Shown in pieces: positions 28,609 to 37,421 of a stretch of 64,000 bases of DNA. Below the pieces are notes generated by a model. That model had not been told where the DNA came from and did no database searches. It was given only the letters and a program-made list of their open reading frames with translations. The number at the start of each line of letters is the position of its first letter. Positions within the stretch are counted from its first letter, which is position 1. The stretch is from Candidatus Eisenbacteria bacterium (GTDB lineage: Bacteria > Orphanbacterota > Orphanbacteria > Orphanbacterales > Orphanbacteraceae): positions 62,001-126,000 of the forward strand of contig JAFGGD010000020.1 of assembly GCA_016930695.1 (NCBI GenBank), in the 5' to 3' direction. The position numbers and the translations under genes were made by a program.

Positions 28609-29334
28609 ATGGTCCGAGAGATCAGTATCGTCTTCCCCGCCTACAACGAGGAAGAGAACGTCGGGGAGTCGGCGCGCCGCGCCGTCGAGGCGGCCGAAGC
28701 CGCCGGGATTTCCGATTTCGAGATCCTTTTCGTCGACGACGGGAGCCGGGACGCCACCGCCGCACGGGTGGAGGCGCTCGCCGCCGCCGACCCGCGTATC
28801 CGCCTGATCCGCCACCCCAGGAACCTCGGTTACGCCATGGCCCTCAAGACCGGCTTCGAGGCGGCGTCCAAGCGCTACATCTTCTACTCCGACTCGGACA
28901 ACCAGTTCGATATGAAGGAGATGAAAAACTTCCTTCCCGCCATCGACGACTACGACATCGTCGTCGGGTTCCGCATCTACCGTTTCGACCCCTTGACGCG
29001 CCTTTTCCTGGCCTGGTGCTACAACCTCGCGGCGCGGATGATCTTTCGGATCCGGGTGCGCGATATCGATTGCGCCTTCAAGCTTTTCCGCCGGGAGGTG
29101 TTCGACGTAATCACCATCGAATCGAAGAAATTCTTCGTCGACACGGAGATCCTCGCCAAGGCGGTGCGGCACAAGATGCGCGTGACCGAAATCGGCGTCC
29201 GGCATTATCCGAGGCCTGCGGGAAGAAGCACGGTCCGGGCGAGTCACGTCTTTTCGACGATCCGCGAACTCATTCAGATGTGGATCAAAATCTACCTCCG
29301 CTCCGACAAGCCGGAGCGTCCTTCTTCCGCGTAG
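28609..29334 (+). CDS. Family 2 glycosyltransferase (polyprenyl-phosphate sugar synthase type)
   Basis: A GT2 glycosyltransferase of 241 aa with a GT-A fold. The N-terminal SIVFPAYNEEENV, the FVDDGSRD motif and the DSDNQ (DxD-type) motif bind the nucleotide sugar. It resembles dolichol/polyprenyl-phosphate mannose or glucose synthases but lacks the C-terminal membrane helices of the CsbB/GtrB type. The likely reaction is transfer of one sugar from a nucleotide donor to polyprenyl phosphate at the inner face of the membrane. It starts 12 bp after glyS and 7 bp before the first YfhO-family gene, its probable partner. Confidence 0.88.
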   Translation: MVREISIVFPAYNEEENVGESARRAVEAAEAAGISDFEILFVDDGSRDATAARVEALAAADPRIRLIRHPRNLGYAMALKTGFEAASKRYIFYSDSDNQFDMKEMKNFLPAIDDYDIVVGFRIYRFDPLTRLFLAWCYNLAARMIFRIRVRDIDCAFKLFRREVFDVITIESKKFFVDTEILAKAVRHKMRVTEIGVRHYPRPAGRSTVRASHVFSTIRELIQMWIKIYLRSDKPERPSSA

Positions 29335-29341
29335 GCGGAGC

Positions 29342-31780
29342 ATGAACGGAAACGGAACCGGACGGAAGATCCTTCTCGCCGCCGCCTCGATCCTCGCCCT
29401 TCTCGCCCTTTTCCCGATGGATCTCGCGCCGGATCGTTATCTGGTCACCTACCGGGCGGATCTCTTCGAGCCCTGGGGACCGTCCTCGGAGGACGGAGCG
29501 TCCTTCAATTCGGATTGTTTGCGCTCGTACTATCCGAGGCGGGTGCTCGCCTCCACCGCGCTCCGTGAGGGGAGGATCCCGCTCTGGGACCCCTGGTCTT
29601 TCTGCGGACAGCCCTTTCTGGCGAACTTCCAGTCCGGCGTTCTCTACCCGGTCAACTGGGCGCTCCTCCCCTTCGCGCCGGAGAGGCAGGCGGGGCTCTT
29701 CGTCTGGATCCATCTCGTCGTCGCCGCGGTGGGGATGCTCCTCCTCCTCCGGTCTCTCGGGCTGTCGCCGGGCGCCGCTCTCGTCGGAGGGATGCTCTTC
29801 GCCGCCGGTGACGCCCTCGCGGTTCGGACGGGGCAGAGCACCATGCTCGCCGCCGCCTCTTGGATCCCGGCGCTTCTCTGGTCGGTGCGGCGAACGATTC
29901 ATGGCGGAAGCATCGCGGTGCTCGCCCTCGTCTTCGCCGGGACGATCCTCGCCGGTTTCCCGCCCATCCTGGTATGGGCGAGCCTTCTCGCCGGGGCGTG
30001 GGCGGTTCATCAGTGGCTGGAGGTCCGTGGGGAGCGGGGGACGCGTTCGATCCTCCGCGCGGCGGGCGGCTTCCTTCTCGGCGCGGGGCTCGCGGCGGCC
30101 CAGATCGTGCCGACGGCCGAGCTGATCGGGCACTCGGACCGGATCCGTTTCGCCTGGCCGACGCTCCTCTCCTCGGCGTGGCACCCGGCGGCGCTCCTCA
30201 GGCTGCTCGTTCCGGATTGGCTCGGTTCCCCCTTCGACGGGGATGATTGGGCGCACCTGCTCTCCCGCGGCGACGGCCACTACTGGCAGTCCTTTCTCTC
30301 CACCGCGTGCTACGCCGGCGCCGGAACGCTCCTCTTCGCCGCCGTCGGTTTTCGAACCGCGCTGCGCGATCGCGGCGCCCGTTTCCTGATCATCGCCGGC
30401 GCGGCGGCCGCCTTCCTTCTGCTCGGCACGCCGCTTCTCCGGATGATCTCCCTCGTACCGGGGCTCTCCGGGTCCCGGGTCGACCGGGTGGTCCACCTGT
30501 TTTCGATCGCCCTCGTCGTTCCCGCCGCCTTCGGTTTCGATCGCCTGCGCGGGGGAGCGGGGGGGAGGCGCTGCGCGGTGCTCGCCGCCGCCGCGCTCGC
30601 CGCGGCCGCCGCGGCGCTCCTCCTGTTCGGCGGGGGGATCGCCGGCCGGATCGCCGGCCGGATCGCCGGCGACGCGGGGGCCCTGGCGGCGGGCACCTCC
30701 CCCTTCGCCGCGGCGCGGGCGTCTCGGACCCTTCTCGTTCTCGGCGCGGCGCTCGTTCCCTTCCTCGTTCCCCCGAGAATCCGCCGATCCCTGTTTCTTC
30801 TCGTCGCGGCCGCGGCGGTGCTGGTGCTCGATCCGGCCCTCGTCGCGCGGAGCCGTCACGTGACCGTCGGCGAAGAGGGTCTTCCCCGGGAGAGGCCGGA
30901 GATCCTTTTTCTTCGCGAGGGCGCGGCGGAGGGAAGGGTCGTCCGATTCGAGGAAGAGAACCTGCCGCCGAACCTTCCCGGCATATTCGGGATCGAGGAC
31001 GTGGCCGGATATAACGCTTTGAATATTAAGGAATATCGCGCCTACCTGGACGCCTTCGCCCCCGGCGCGGTGAAGGAGAGAAGGATCAACCCGATCGAAC
31101 AGACGTGGGAGCTGCGTTCGATGCTGTTGGCGCGGCTCGCCGCGCGCTGGGTGATCGCCCCGCCCGCCGTCTCCGGCCTCCTCGAAGAGACGCGTTTCCC
31201 CGAGGAGCGCTATCGTCTCGCCCGGGAAGGGCGTTTCCGCGTCTACGAGGACCGCTTCGCCTTCCCCCGGGTTTTTCTGGCGGAGCGGGCGGTGCCGGTC
31301 GGATCGGCGGAGGAGGCGATGGAGGTCCTCGCCCGCCGGGGCCGGCGGAACCGGGTCGTCGCCGTCGTCGAAGGGAACTTCCCCGGCGTGGAGGAAGCGG
31401 CTCGTGCTTTTCCGGCGGGCGCAGGCGGGCGGCCCGAGGCGGCCCCTTTCGGGGGGGGAGAGCCCACGGAGGAGACGGCCGTGATCGTGGAGAGGGAACC
31501 GGAGAGGGTGGTCGTCGACTGCGCCGCCGGCCGGGCGCGACTTCTCGTCCTCGCCGATGTGTTCTATCCCGGTTGGCGTGTTTCCGTCGACGGCGCGCCG
31601 GCTCGGATCTGGCGCACCAACCGGATCCTACGGGGCGTAGCGATTCCCGCCGGCGCGCACCGGGTCGTCTTCACCTATCGTCCCCTCTCCTTCCGGGTCG
31701 GCTCGGCGCTTTCCCTGCTTTCCCTCGCCGCCCTGGCGGCGCTCGGGTTCCGGGCAATTCGCTTGCGCCGGGCCCGGTGA
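29342..31780 (+). CDS. YfhO-family membrane protein (GT-C-like), copy 1
   Basis: A YfhO-family membrane protein of 812 aa with about a dozen transmembrane helices, a long extracytoplasmic segment (about 510-770), and a final helix. Family marks are the NSDCLRSYYPRR segment after helix 1, the PLWDPWSFCGQPFLANFQS motif, and the C-terminal YPGWRVSVDG beta-sandwich motif. YfhO proteins of Gram-positives transfer sugars from polyprenyl phosphate to surface polymers. It is a tandem paralogue of the next gene. A 12-bp unit repeated three times near 30.64 kb encodes IAGR repeats in a membrane segment. Confidence 0.82.
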   Translation: MNGNGTGRKILLAAASILALLALFPMDLAPDRYLVTYRADLFEPWGPSSEDGASFNSDCLRSYYPRRVLASTALREGRIPLWDPWSFCGQPFLANFQSGVLYPVNWALLPFAPERQAGLFVWIHLVVAAVGMLLLLRSLGLSPGAALVGGMLFAAGDALAVRTGQSTMLAAASWIPALLWSVRRTIHGGSIAVLALVFAGTILAGFPPILVWASLLAGAWAVHQWLEVRGERGTRSILRAAGGFLLGAGLAAAQIVPTAELIGHSDRIRFAWPTLLSSAWHPAALLRLLVPDWLGSPFDGDDWAHLLSRGDGHYWQSFLSTACYAGAGTLLFAAVGFRTALRDRGARFLIIAGAAAAFLLLGTPLLRMISLVPGLSGSRVDRVVHLFSIALVVPAAFGFDRLRGGAGGRRCAVLAAAALAAAAAALLLFGGGIAGRIAGRIAGDAGALAAGTSPFAAARASRTLLVLGAALVPFLVPPRIRRSLFLLVAAAAVLVLDPALVARSRHVTVGEEGLPRERPEILFLREGAAEGRVVRFEEENLPPNLPGIFGIEDVAGYNALNIKEYRAYLDAFAPGAVKERRINPIEQTWELRSMLLARLAARWVIAPPAVSGLLEETRFPEERYRLAREGRFRVYEDRFAFPRVFLAERAVPVGSAEEAMEVLARRGRRNRVVAVVEGNFPGVEEAARAFPAGAGGRPEAAPFGGGEPTEETAVIVEREPERVVVDCAAGRARLLVLADVFYPGWRVSVDGAPARIWRTNRILRGVAIPAGAHRVVFTYRPLSFRVGSALSLLSLAALAALGFRAIRLRRAR
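30636..30671 (+). repeat. 12-bp tandem repeat (3 copies) inside the first YfhO gene
   Basis: The unit GGATCGCCGGCC occurs three times in a row, with the last base of the third copy changed. It keeps the reading frame and encodes Ile-Ala-Gly-Arg repeats. It could expand or contract without a frameshift. Confidence 0.85.
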
Positions 31781-31799
31781 GGGGCTAGCCTACCTTTTC

Positions 31800-34115
31800 A
31801 TGAAGGCGCGCCGTTTCATCGTTCTCATTTTCCTGGGCGTCGCGCTCCTGTTCTTCCGGGAGGCCGCCTTTCGCGATCGGGTCGAGATCCCCTGCAATCC
31901 GAACCGGTGGGAGCCCTGGCGACGCCACGCCACGGCGGAAGAGATCGCCCCTCCGGCGGTGAACACCGACTGCGCCCTCGCCTATTATCCCCGGCGCGTC
32001 TTCGCGACGACCTGGATGCGCCGCGGTGAACTCCCCCTCTGGGATCCGACCACCTTCTGCGGCCAGCCCTTTCTCGCCGATTTTCAGAGTTCCCTTCTCT
32101 ACCCGGTGAACCTCGCCCTTTACGCGATGGAGCCGATGCGGGCGATGGGGTGGTTTCTGATCATCCATTTCGTGCTCGGGGGGTGGTTCGCCTATCGGGC
32201 GGCCCGTTCCTTCGGGGTGGGGCGGGGCGGATCGATCGCGGCCGCCGTCGCCTTTGAGCTGAACCCCTTCTTTCTCACCCGAACCGGCCATCCCACCTTC
32301 GTGGCTACCGCCGCCTGGCTCCCGATGGCGGTCTTCGCGGCGAATCGTCTGGTTCGCAAACCGGGTGCGCGGCAGGCGGCGCTTCTCGCCGCGTCCCTCG
32401 CCCTGGCGGCGACGGCCGGGTTCCCCCAGACGCTGATCCACGTCTACTACGCCGTCGCCTGGCTCCTCTTCGCCGCCTGGGCCCTCCGCGAGGGGGAACG
32501 GCCGGGCCGGGTGCTCGCCGCAGGCGCGGCCGCGGTCGTTCTCTCCTTCGCCCTCGCCGCTTTTCAACTCCTGCCGACGGCGGAGTTCCTGCGCCACTCC
32601 ACCCGGGACCCGGTGGACACGGCCACTTTTCTCTCCGGGACCCATCACCCGTTCATGCTCCTCCGCGCGCTGGTGCCCGATCTCTTCGGCAATCCGATGC
32701 AAGAGAATCTCTGGTCCCCTCTCTTTCAGAGGGGAAACGGGCTTTTTAGACAGAATTATGTTTCGACGCTGAACTATTTCGGCGTTCTTCCCCTCGTCCT
32801 CGGGCTGTACGGGATCGTGAGGGGGCGCCGCCGGTTCTTCCTGGGAGGGCTTTTCCTGCTTCCGCTTCTGGTGATTTGGGGGACGCCGGCGGCGAACCTC
32901 GCCTTCCACCTTCCCGGTTTCCGTTTCTCCCGCCCGGACCGTTTGATCCTTCTCCCCCTCTTCGCCGCGTCCCTCGGTTTCGGCATGGGGGTGGACCGTC
33001 TGGCGCGCGGGGAGAGGGGGATCCCCCGGGCGCTTCTCGCCGGGCTCGTCGCGATCCTTCTCGCCGCAGCCGCCGCGGCGCTCGCTCCGGAGGAGATCAT
33101 CCGCGCCCTGTCGGGAGGGAGGGTGCCTCCCGGGCCGGTGGCGGGGACGGCGCGCGCTTCGGGGGTCACCACCGCCCTCTTCGCGCTCCTCGGGATCGGG
33201 CTCGTCCTCTTCCGGGGGCGCATCGGTCGCCGCGGATTTCTCGCCGGCGCGGCGCTTCTCGCCGGCGCGGATCTTTTCCTCTTCGGGAGCCGTTTCCACC
33301 TTACCCTTCCGGCGGAGTCCACCTTCCGCGAGACGCCGGAGATCCGGGCGATCCGCGGAGAACTGGGAGGGGAGGGGAGGCTCGTCCGGTTCGGCGTGGC
33401 GGCGCGCGATTTCCTCCCGCCCGCCACCGCTTCCCTCTACGGGATCGACGACACGGCGGGCATCAACGCCCTCAATCTGGACCGCTACCGCCGTCTGTGG
33501 GAGAGGGTCGAGCCGGGTCTCTACTCTTACCGGCGCTACCTGCCGTTGCAGAGGCTGGAGAGCCTCGACTCTCCCATCCTCCGCCTCGTCGGCGGAAGGG
33601 TCTGGACGCTCCGGGCGGACGGCGCGCCGGCGCCTCTCCGCACGGTCGAGCCGCTCCCGCGGGCGACGATGCACTTCCGTTGGGAGACGCTCCCGCCGGA
33701 AAGGATCCTCGAGAGGATCGGCCGCCCCGGCTTCGACCCGGCGGACACGCTCTTCCTGGAGGAGGAGTCCCCGCACTCCCCGCCGCTCGTCGCGGGGGAG
33801 CGCGTGGCCGATACGCGGATTGAGCGCTACGAACCGGACAGGGTGACGGTGCGCGCCCGAACCCCGGAGCCCGCTTTTCTTCTTCTCGCCGATGCCTGGT
33901 ATCCCGGCTGGACGGCGACGGTGGATGGTGAAGCGGCGCGGGTCTACAGGGCGGATTACGCCTTTCGCGGCGTGCATGTGCCCGCCGGTGAGCATGTGAT
34001 AGACTTCCGCTACCGCCCGGCGTCGTTCCGCGCCGGGGCCGGGGTGTCCGCGGCGGCCGTCCTACTCACCGCGTCGCTCGCGGTGCTCGGCCGGAAGAGG
34101 AGGAGAGAGGGATGA
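31800..34115 (+). CDS. YfhO-family membrane protein (GT-C-like), copy 2
   Basis: A second YfhO-family protein (771 aa), paralogous to its upstream neighbour along its whole length. It shares NTDCALAYYPRR, the PLWDPTTFCGQPFLADFQS motif and the C-terminal YPGWTATVDG motif. It has multiple transmembrane helices and a periplasmic C-terminal domain. ATG at 31800 lies 19 bp after copy 1 and lacks a good ribosome-binding site, which fits translational coupling. The stop overlaps the next start as ATGA. Two copies could act on different acceptors or donors, or as a heterodimer. Confidence 0.82.
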   Translation: MKARRFIVLIFLGVALLFFREAAFRDRVEIPCNPNRWEPWRRHATAEEIAPPAVNTDCALAYYPRRVFATTWMRRGELPLWDPTTFCGQPFLADFQSSLLYPVNLALYAMEPMRAMGWFLIIHFVLGGWFAYRAARSFGVGRGGSIAAAVAFELNPFFLTRTGHPTFVATAAWLPMAVFAANRLVRKPGARQAALLAASLALAATAGFPQTLIHVYYAVAWLLFAAWALREGERPGRVLAAGAAAVVLSFALAAFQLLPTAEFLRHSTRDPVDTATFLSGTHHPFMLLRALVPDLFGNPMQENLWSPLFQRGNGLFRQNYVSTLNYFGVLPLVLGLYGIVRGRRRFFLGGLFLLPLLVIWGTPAANLAFHLPGFRFSRPDRLILLPLFAASLGFGMGVDRLARGERGIPRALLAGLVAILLAAAAAALAPEEIIRALSGGRVPPGPVAGTARASGVTTALFALLGIGLVLFRGRIGRRGFLAGAALLAGADLFLFGSRFHLTLPAESTFRETPEIRAIRGELGGEGRLVRFGVAARDFLPPATASLYGIDDTAGINALNLDRYRRLWERVEPGLYSYRRYLPLQRLESLDSPILRLVGGRVWTLRADGAPAPLRTVEPLPRATMHFRWETLPPERILERIGRPGFDPADTLFLEEESPHSPPLVAGERVADTRIERYEPDRVTVRARTPEPAFLLLADAWYPGWTATVDGEAARVYRADYAFRGVHVPAGEHVIDFRYRPASFRAGAGVSAAAVLLTASLAVLGRKRRREG

Positions 34116-35788
34116 GCCGCGTGCTGATCACGGGGATCGACGGCGTGACGTTCGACACCCTCGATCCCTGGATGGACGACGGCGTCCTTCCCTACCTCGC
34201 GTCGATCCGGCGCGAGGGGGTGACCGCCCCTCTCCGTTCCACTTTCCCGCCCATTACCGCACCCGCCTGGGTTTCCTTCATGACCGGCAAGAACCCGGGG
34301 AAGACGGGGATCTTCGAGTTCCTCTACAGCCGGGGCGGCACCTTCGAGCAGACTCCGGTGAACGCCACCGTCCGGGACGGCATTCCCCTTTGGGAGATCC
34401 TCTCCCGCGAGGGGCGGCGCGTGCTCGTGCTCGGCGTGCCGGTCACCTATCCGCCCGACCCGGTGCGGGGGACCCTGATCAGCGGGTTCCTGACGCCGCC
34501 GGGGGCGCGCGATTTCACCCGGCCGCCGGAGCTTCTCGATGAGCTGGAGGAAGCCTTCGGCCCCTATCCGATCTACCACAAGGAGGTCTACCAGAAGGGA
34601 AAGGTGGACCGCGTGCTCGACGAGGCGTTCCGCATCCTCGAGTACCGGCGGAACGTGAGCCTCAAGCTGCTCAAGGAGCGGGAGTGGGACTTCGCGATCA
34701 CCTATTTCGAGGGGACCGACCGGGTGCAGCACGAGCTTTGGCACGTTTTCGACGAGACCCACCCCCATTCGAACCGGAAAGAGTCGCGCGCCCACAGGGA
34801 TCGGGTGTTGGACTACTACCGCGAGGTGGACGAAACGGCGAGGCTCGTCGGCGAAGCGGCCCGCGGGTTCGATCCGGACGCGACGGAAATCATCATGTCC
34901 GATCACGGCTTCGGACCGATTCACACCTATATGAATTTCAACGTCTGGCTCTGGGAAAACGGATTTCTTCGTCTGCGAAGGGACTTGTCGACGCGTCTGA
35001 AGACGCTCCTCTTTCGGCTCGGCTTCACCCCCGCCCTCGGCTACCGCGCCGCCATGCGGTTCGGGCTCGCCGGGCTTCGTCTCTCGCGCGGCGTGGGGGC
35101 GCGTTCGGTCCTCTTCGACCGGATCAACCGGATCTTCCTCTCCCTGGAGAACATCGACTGGGAAAAAACCCGGGCCTTCTCGAAGGGGAACTACGGCCAG
35201 ATCTACGTGAATCTCCGCGGGCGGGAGCGGTTCGGTTCCGTCGATCCCGCCGACTACGACCGGACCGCCGGAGAGCTGGTCGACAAGCTGCGGGAGATCC
35301 GCGATCCCGAGGACGGCGGCCCGCTCCTCGCCGAGGTGTTCCGCCGGGAGGAACGCTACGAAGGGCCCTACGTCGAGCGGATGCCGGACGTTCTCTTCAT
35401 CCCCCGGGACATGAAGCACAAAGCGCTCGGCATCGTGGACTTCACGACCCGGCGCTTTCTCGAGCCCACCTTCGGCAACTCCGGCGATCACCGGATGGAC
35501 GGCGTCTTTTTCGCCCGCGGCGGCCCCTTCCTCGGCGGCGCGGGGCGGATCGAAACCCTCTCCATCGCGGACGTGACGCCCACGGTTCTCCACGTTTTCG
35601 GCCTCGGCGTGCCGGAGGACATGGACGGCCGCGTGATCGAGGCGGCGCTCCGTCCGGATTGGCTCCGGGAGAACCCGGTCCGGTTCCGTCCTCCCTACGA
35701 GCGGGCGCGGCCGGAGGAGCTGGACCTGGACGACGCGGAGAGGCGGGAGATCATCGACCGGCTGAAGGGCATGGGCTACGTGGGGTAG
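34112..35788 (+). CDS. Alkaline-phosphatase-fold phosphodiesterase/phosphotransferase
   Basis: A protein of 558 aa in the type I phosphodiesterase/nucleotide pyrophosphatase group of the alkaline-phosphatase superfamily. The metal-site residues are visible: Asp10 in GIDG, the nucleophile Thr49 in PPITAPAWVSF, the GTDRVQHELWH segment, SDHGFGP, and a late SGDHRMDG histidine. There is no signal peptide, which suggests a cytoplasmic enzyme. Homologues sit beside polyprenyl-linked glycan genes, but the substrate is unknown. It overlaps the second YfhO gene by 4 bp and precedes the next GT-C gene by 4 bp. Confidence 0.85.
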   Translation: MSRVLITGIDGVTFDTLDPWMDDGVLPYLASIRREGVTAPLRSTFPPITAPAWVSFMTGKNPGKTGIFEFLYSRGGTFEQTPVNATVRDGIPLWEILSREGRRVLVLGVPVTYPPDPVRGTLISGFLTPPGARDFTRPPELLDELEEAFGPYPIYHKEVYQKGKVDRVLDEAFRILEYRRNVSLKLLKEREWDFAITYFEGTDRVQHELWHVFDETHPHSNRKESRAHRDRVLDYYREVDETARLVGEAARGFDPDATEIIMSDHGFGPIHTYMNFNVWLWENGFLRLRRDLSTRLKTLLFRLGFTPALGYRAAMRFGLAGLRLSRGVGARSVLFDRINRIFLSLENIDWEKTRAFSKGNYGQIYVNLRGRERFGSVDPADYDRTAGELVDKLREIRDPEDGGPLLAEVFRREERYEGPYVERMPDVLFIPRDMKHKALGIVDFTTRRFLEPTFGNSGDHRMDGVFFARGGPFLGGAGRIETLSIADVTPTVLHVFGLGVPEDMDGRVIEAALRPDWLRENPVRFRPPYERARPEELDLDDAERREIIDRLKGMGYVG

Positions 35789-35792
35789 AGAG

Positions 35793-37421
35793 ATGGCGGC
35801 GACGGACGAACGATCGGAGTGGACCCTCGTTCTGGGGCTGGCCGTTCTCTCGCTGGCCCTCTTTCTCGTCTACTGGGACGTGGGGGTCAACGACGACGAG
35901 GGCTATCTTCTCGGCGGGGTGACCCGTATCCTGGACGGCCAGGTCCTCTACCGGGATTTCCACCACACCTACGCGCCGGGCCGTTTCTATCTGGTGGCGG
36001 GTCTCTTCCGCCTCTTCGGAGAGAACCTGCTCGTGCTTCGCGCCTTTTGGGTGATCCTGCGGGTCGCCGTCGTGCTTCTCGCCTACGCGGCGGGGAGGCG
36101 TGTTCTCTCCCGCCCCGCCGCCTTCGCCGCGGCGCTCCTCTTCATCGTCGCCCCCGGCCCCTGGCACAAGAGCTTCTTCCATCTGTTCGTCCTTCTCCAA
36201 CTGATCGCCTTCGCCGGTCTGGGCCGGCGGGACTCGCTCCGCCCGGCGGCTCTCGCGGGTCTCGCCGCCGGCTTCGCTTTCCTCTTCCGCCAGGACCTGG
36301 GCGCCTTCGGCGTTCTCGTCTATCTCGTCCTTTTCGCCTTGAAGCGTTGGACGGGCGAGACGCCTCGCCGCGCGCTCGCCTTTCTCGCCGCCGCCGCCGC
36401 GCCGGTCGCGCCGGTGATCGTCGCCTTCGCCTTCTCCGGCGGGCTCGCCGAGGGGGCGGGCAAGGTGCTCCTCGCGGGGATGCGGGACAATCAGACCAAC
36501 ACGCTCCCCTTCCCGCCCCTCTTCCACCCGATCCGCGGCGACGTGCGCGGCGCGGGGTTTTTCCTCCTCCGGCTCCTCTACTACGCGCCGGTTCCGCTTT
36601 ATCTCGCCGCCTTCGCCGTCGGCGCGGTTCGTCTCGGGCGGGCCGGGACAGCATGGAGAGCCGGGAGAGCCGGGACCGGCGGGGAAGGGGGGAGGCGGCT
36701 CCTGGTCTACGCCCTCTTCGGGCTGCTCGCCTTCAACCAGACCCTCTGGAGGAGCGATCTGGCCCACCTGCTCCAGTCCCTCGCGCCCGCCTGGATCCTG
36801 CTTCTTTGGCTGTTCGACGAAACGGCGCGGCGCCGGCCTTTCCTCGGCAACGCCCTCGCCGGGATCCTGCCGGTGGCGGTGTTCGTTTTACTCCTGAACT
36901 ATTCCCAGACGTGGTGGGACAGCTACGGCGCGGCTCGGATCGCCGCCGAGGGATTCCAGCCGATCCCCCCCTACTACACCGGTTCCCTCGCCCAGCTCGG
37001 CGGCGGGGAGACGCAGCGGCTCCCCTTCGACCGCGCGCCGCTCCGCACCACCCGGGAGCAGGCCGCTTTTCTGACGGTGCTCGGCGAAACCGTGGACCGC
37101 TACTCGCGGCCCGGGGACTATGTTCTCAGCGTTCCCGGATTGCAGATGACCTACTTCCTCTTCGACCGGAGGAACCCGACCGCCTACATCCACCTGCGGC
37201 GAGCCCTCGACTCGCGCGAGGAGGAGGACCGCTACATCCGGGATCTGACGGAGAAGCCGACCCGTATGGTTCTCCTCCGGGATGCGCCGATCGACGGGCG
37301 GGAGGAGCGCCGCTTCTCTCTCTACGCGCCGCGGGTGTTCGAGGCGATCGAGCGGGAATTCGAACCCGTGGGCATGCTGGGCGACATTCGTGTCTACCGG
37401 CGGAAGGGAACCGGCCTTTGA
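35793..37421 (+). CDS. GT-C (family 39-like) membrane glycosyltransferase
   Basis: A polytopic membrane protein of 542 aa with the GT-C layout. A DDEGYL acidic motif lies in the first periplasmic loop (about residues 32-38), followed by HHTYAPGRFYL, about ten transmembrane helices and a periplasmic C-terminal domain of about 160 residues. PMT/ArnT-type enzymes move a sugar from a polyprenyl-phosphate donor to a protein or lipid. A low-complexity Gly/Arg/Ala stretch near residues 285-305 lies in a cytoplasmic loop. The stop overlaps the next TTG start as TTGA. Confidence 0.75.
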   Translation: MAATDERSEWTLVLGLAVLSLALFLVYWDVGVNDDEGYLLGGVTRILDGQVLYRDFHHTYAPGRFYLVAGLFRLFGENLLVLRAFWVILRVAVVLLAYAAGRRVLSRPAAFAAALLFIVAPGPWHKSFFHLFVLLQLIAFAGLGRRDSLRPAALAGLAAGFAFLFRQDLGAFGVLVYLVLFALKRWTGETPRRALAFLAAAAAPVAPVIVAFAFSGGLAEGAGKVLLAGMRDNQTNTLPFPPLFHPIRGDVRGAGFFLLRLLYYAPVPLYLAAFAVGAVRLGRAGTAWRAGRAGTGGEGGRRLLVYALFGLLAFNQTLWRSDLAHLLQSLAPAWILLLWLFDETARRRPFLGNALAGILPVAVFVLLLNYSQTWWDSYGAARIAAEGFQPIPPYYTGSLAQLGGGETQRLPFDRAPLRTTREQAAFLTVLGETVDRYSRPGDYVLSVPGLQMTYFLFDRRNPTAYIHLRRALDSREEEDRYIRDLTEKPTRMVLLRDAPIDGREERRFSLYAPRVFEAIEREFEPVGMLGDIRVYRRKGTGL

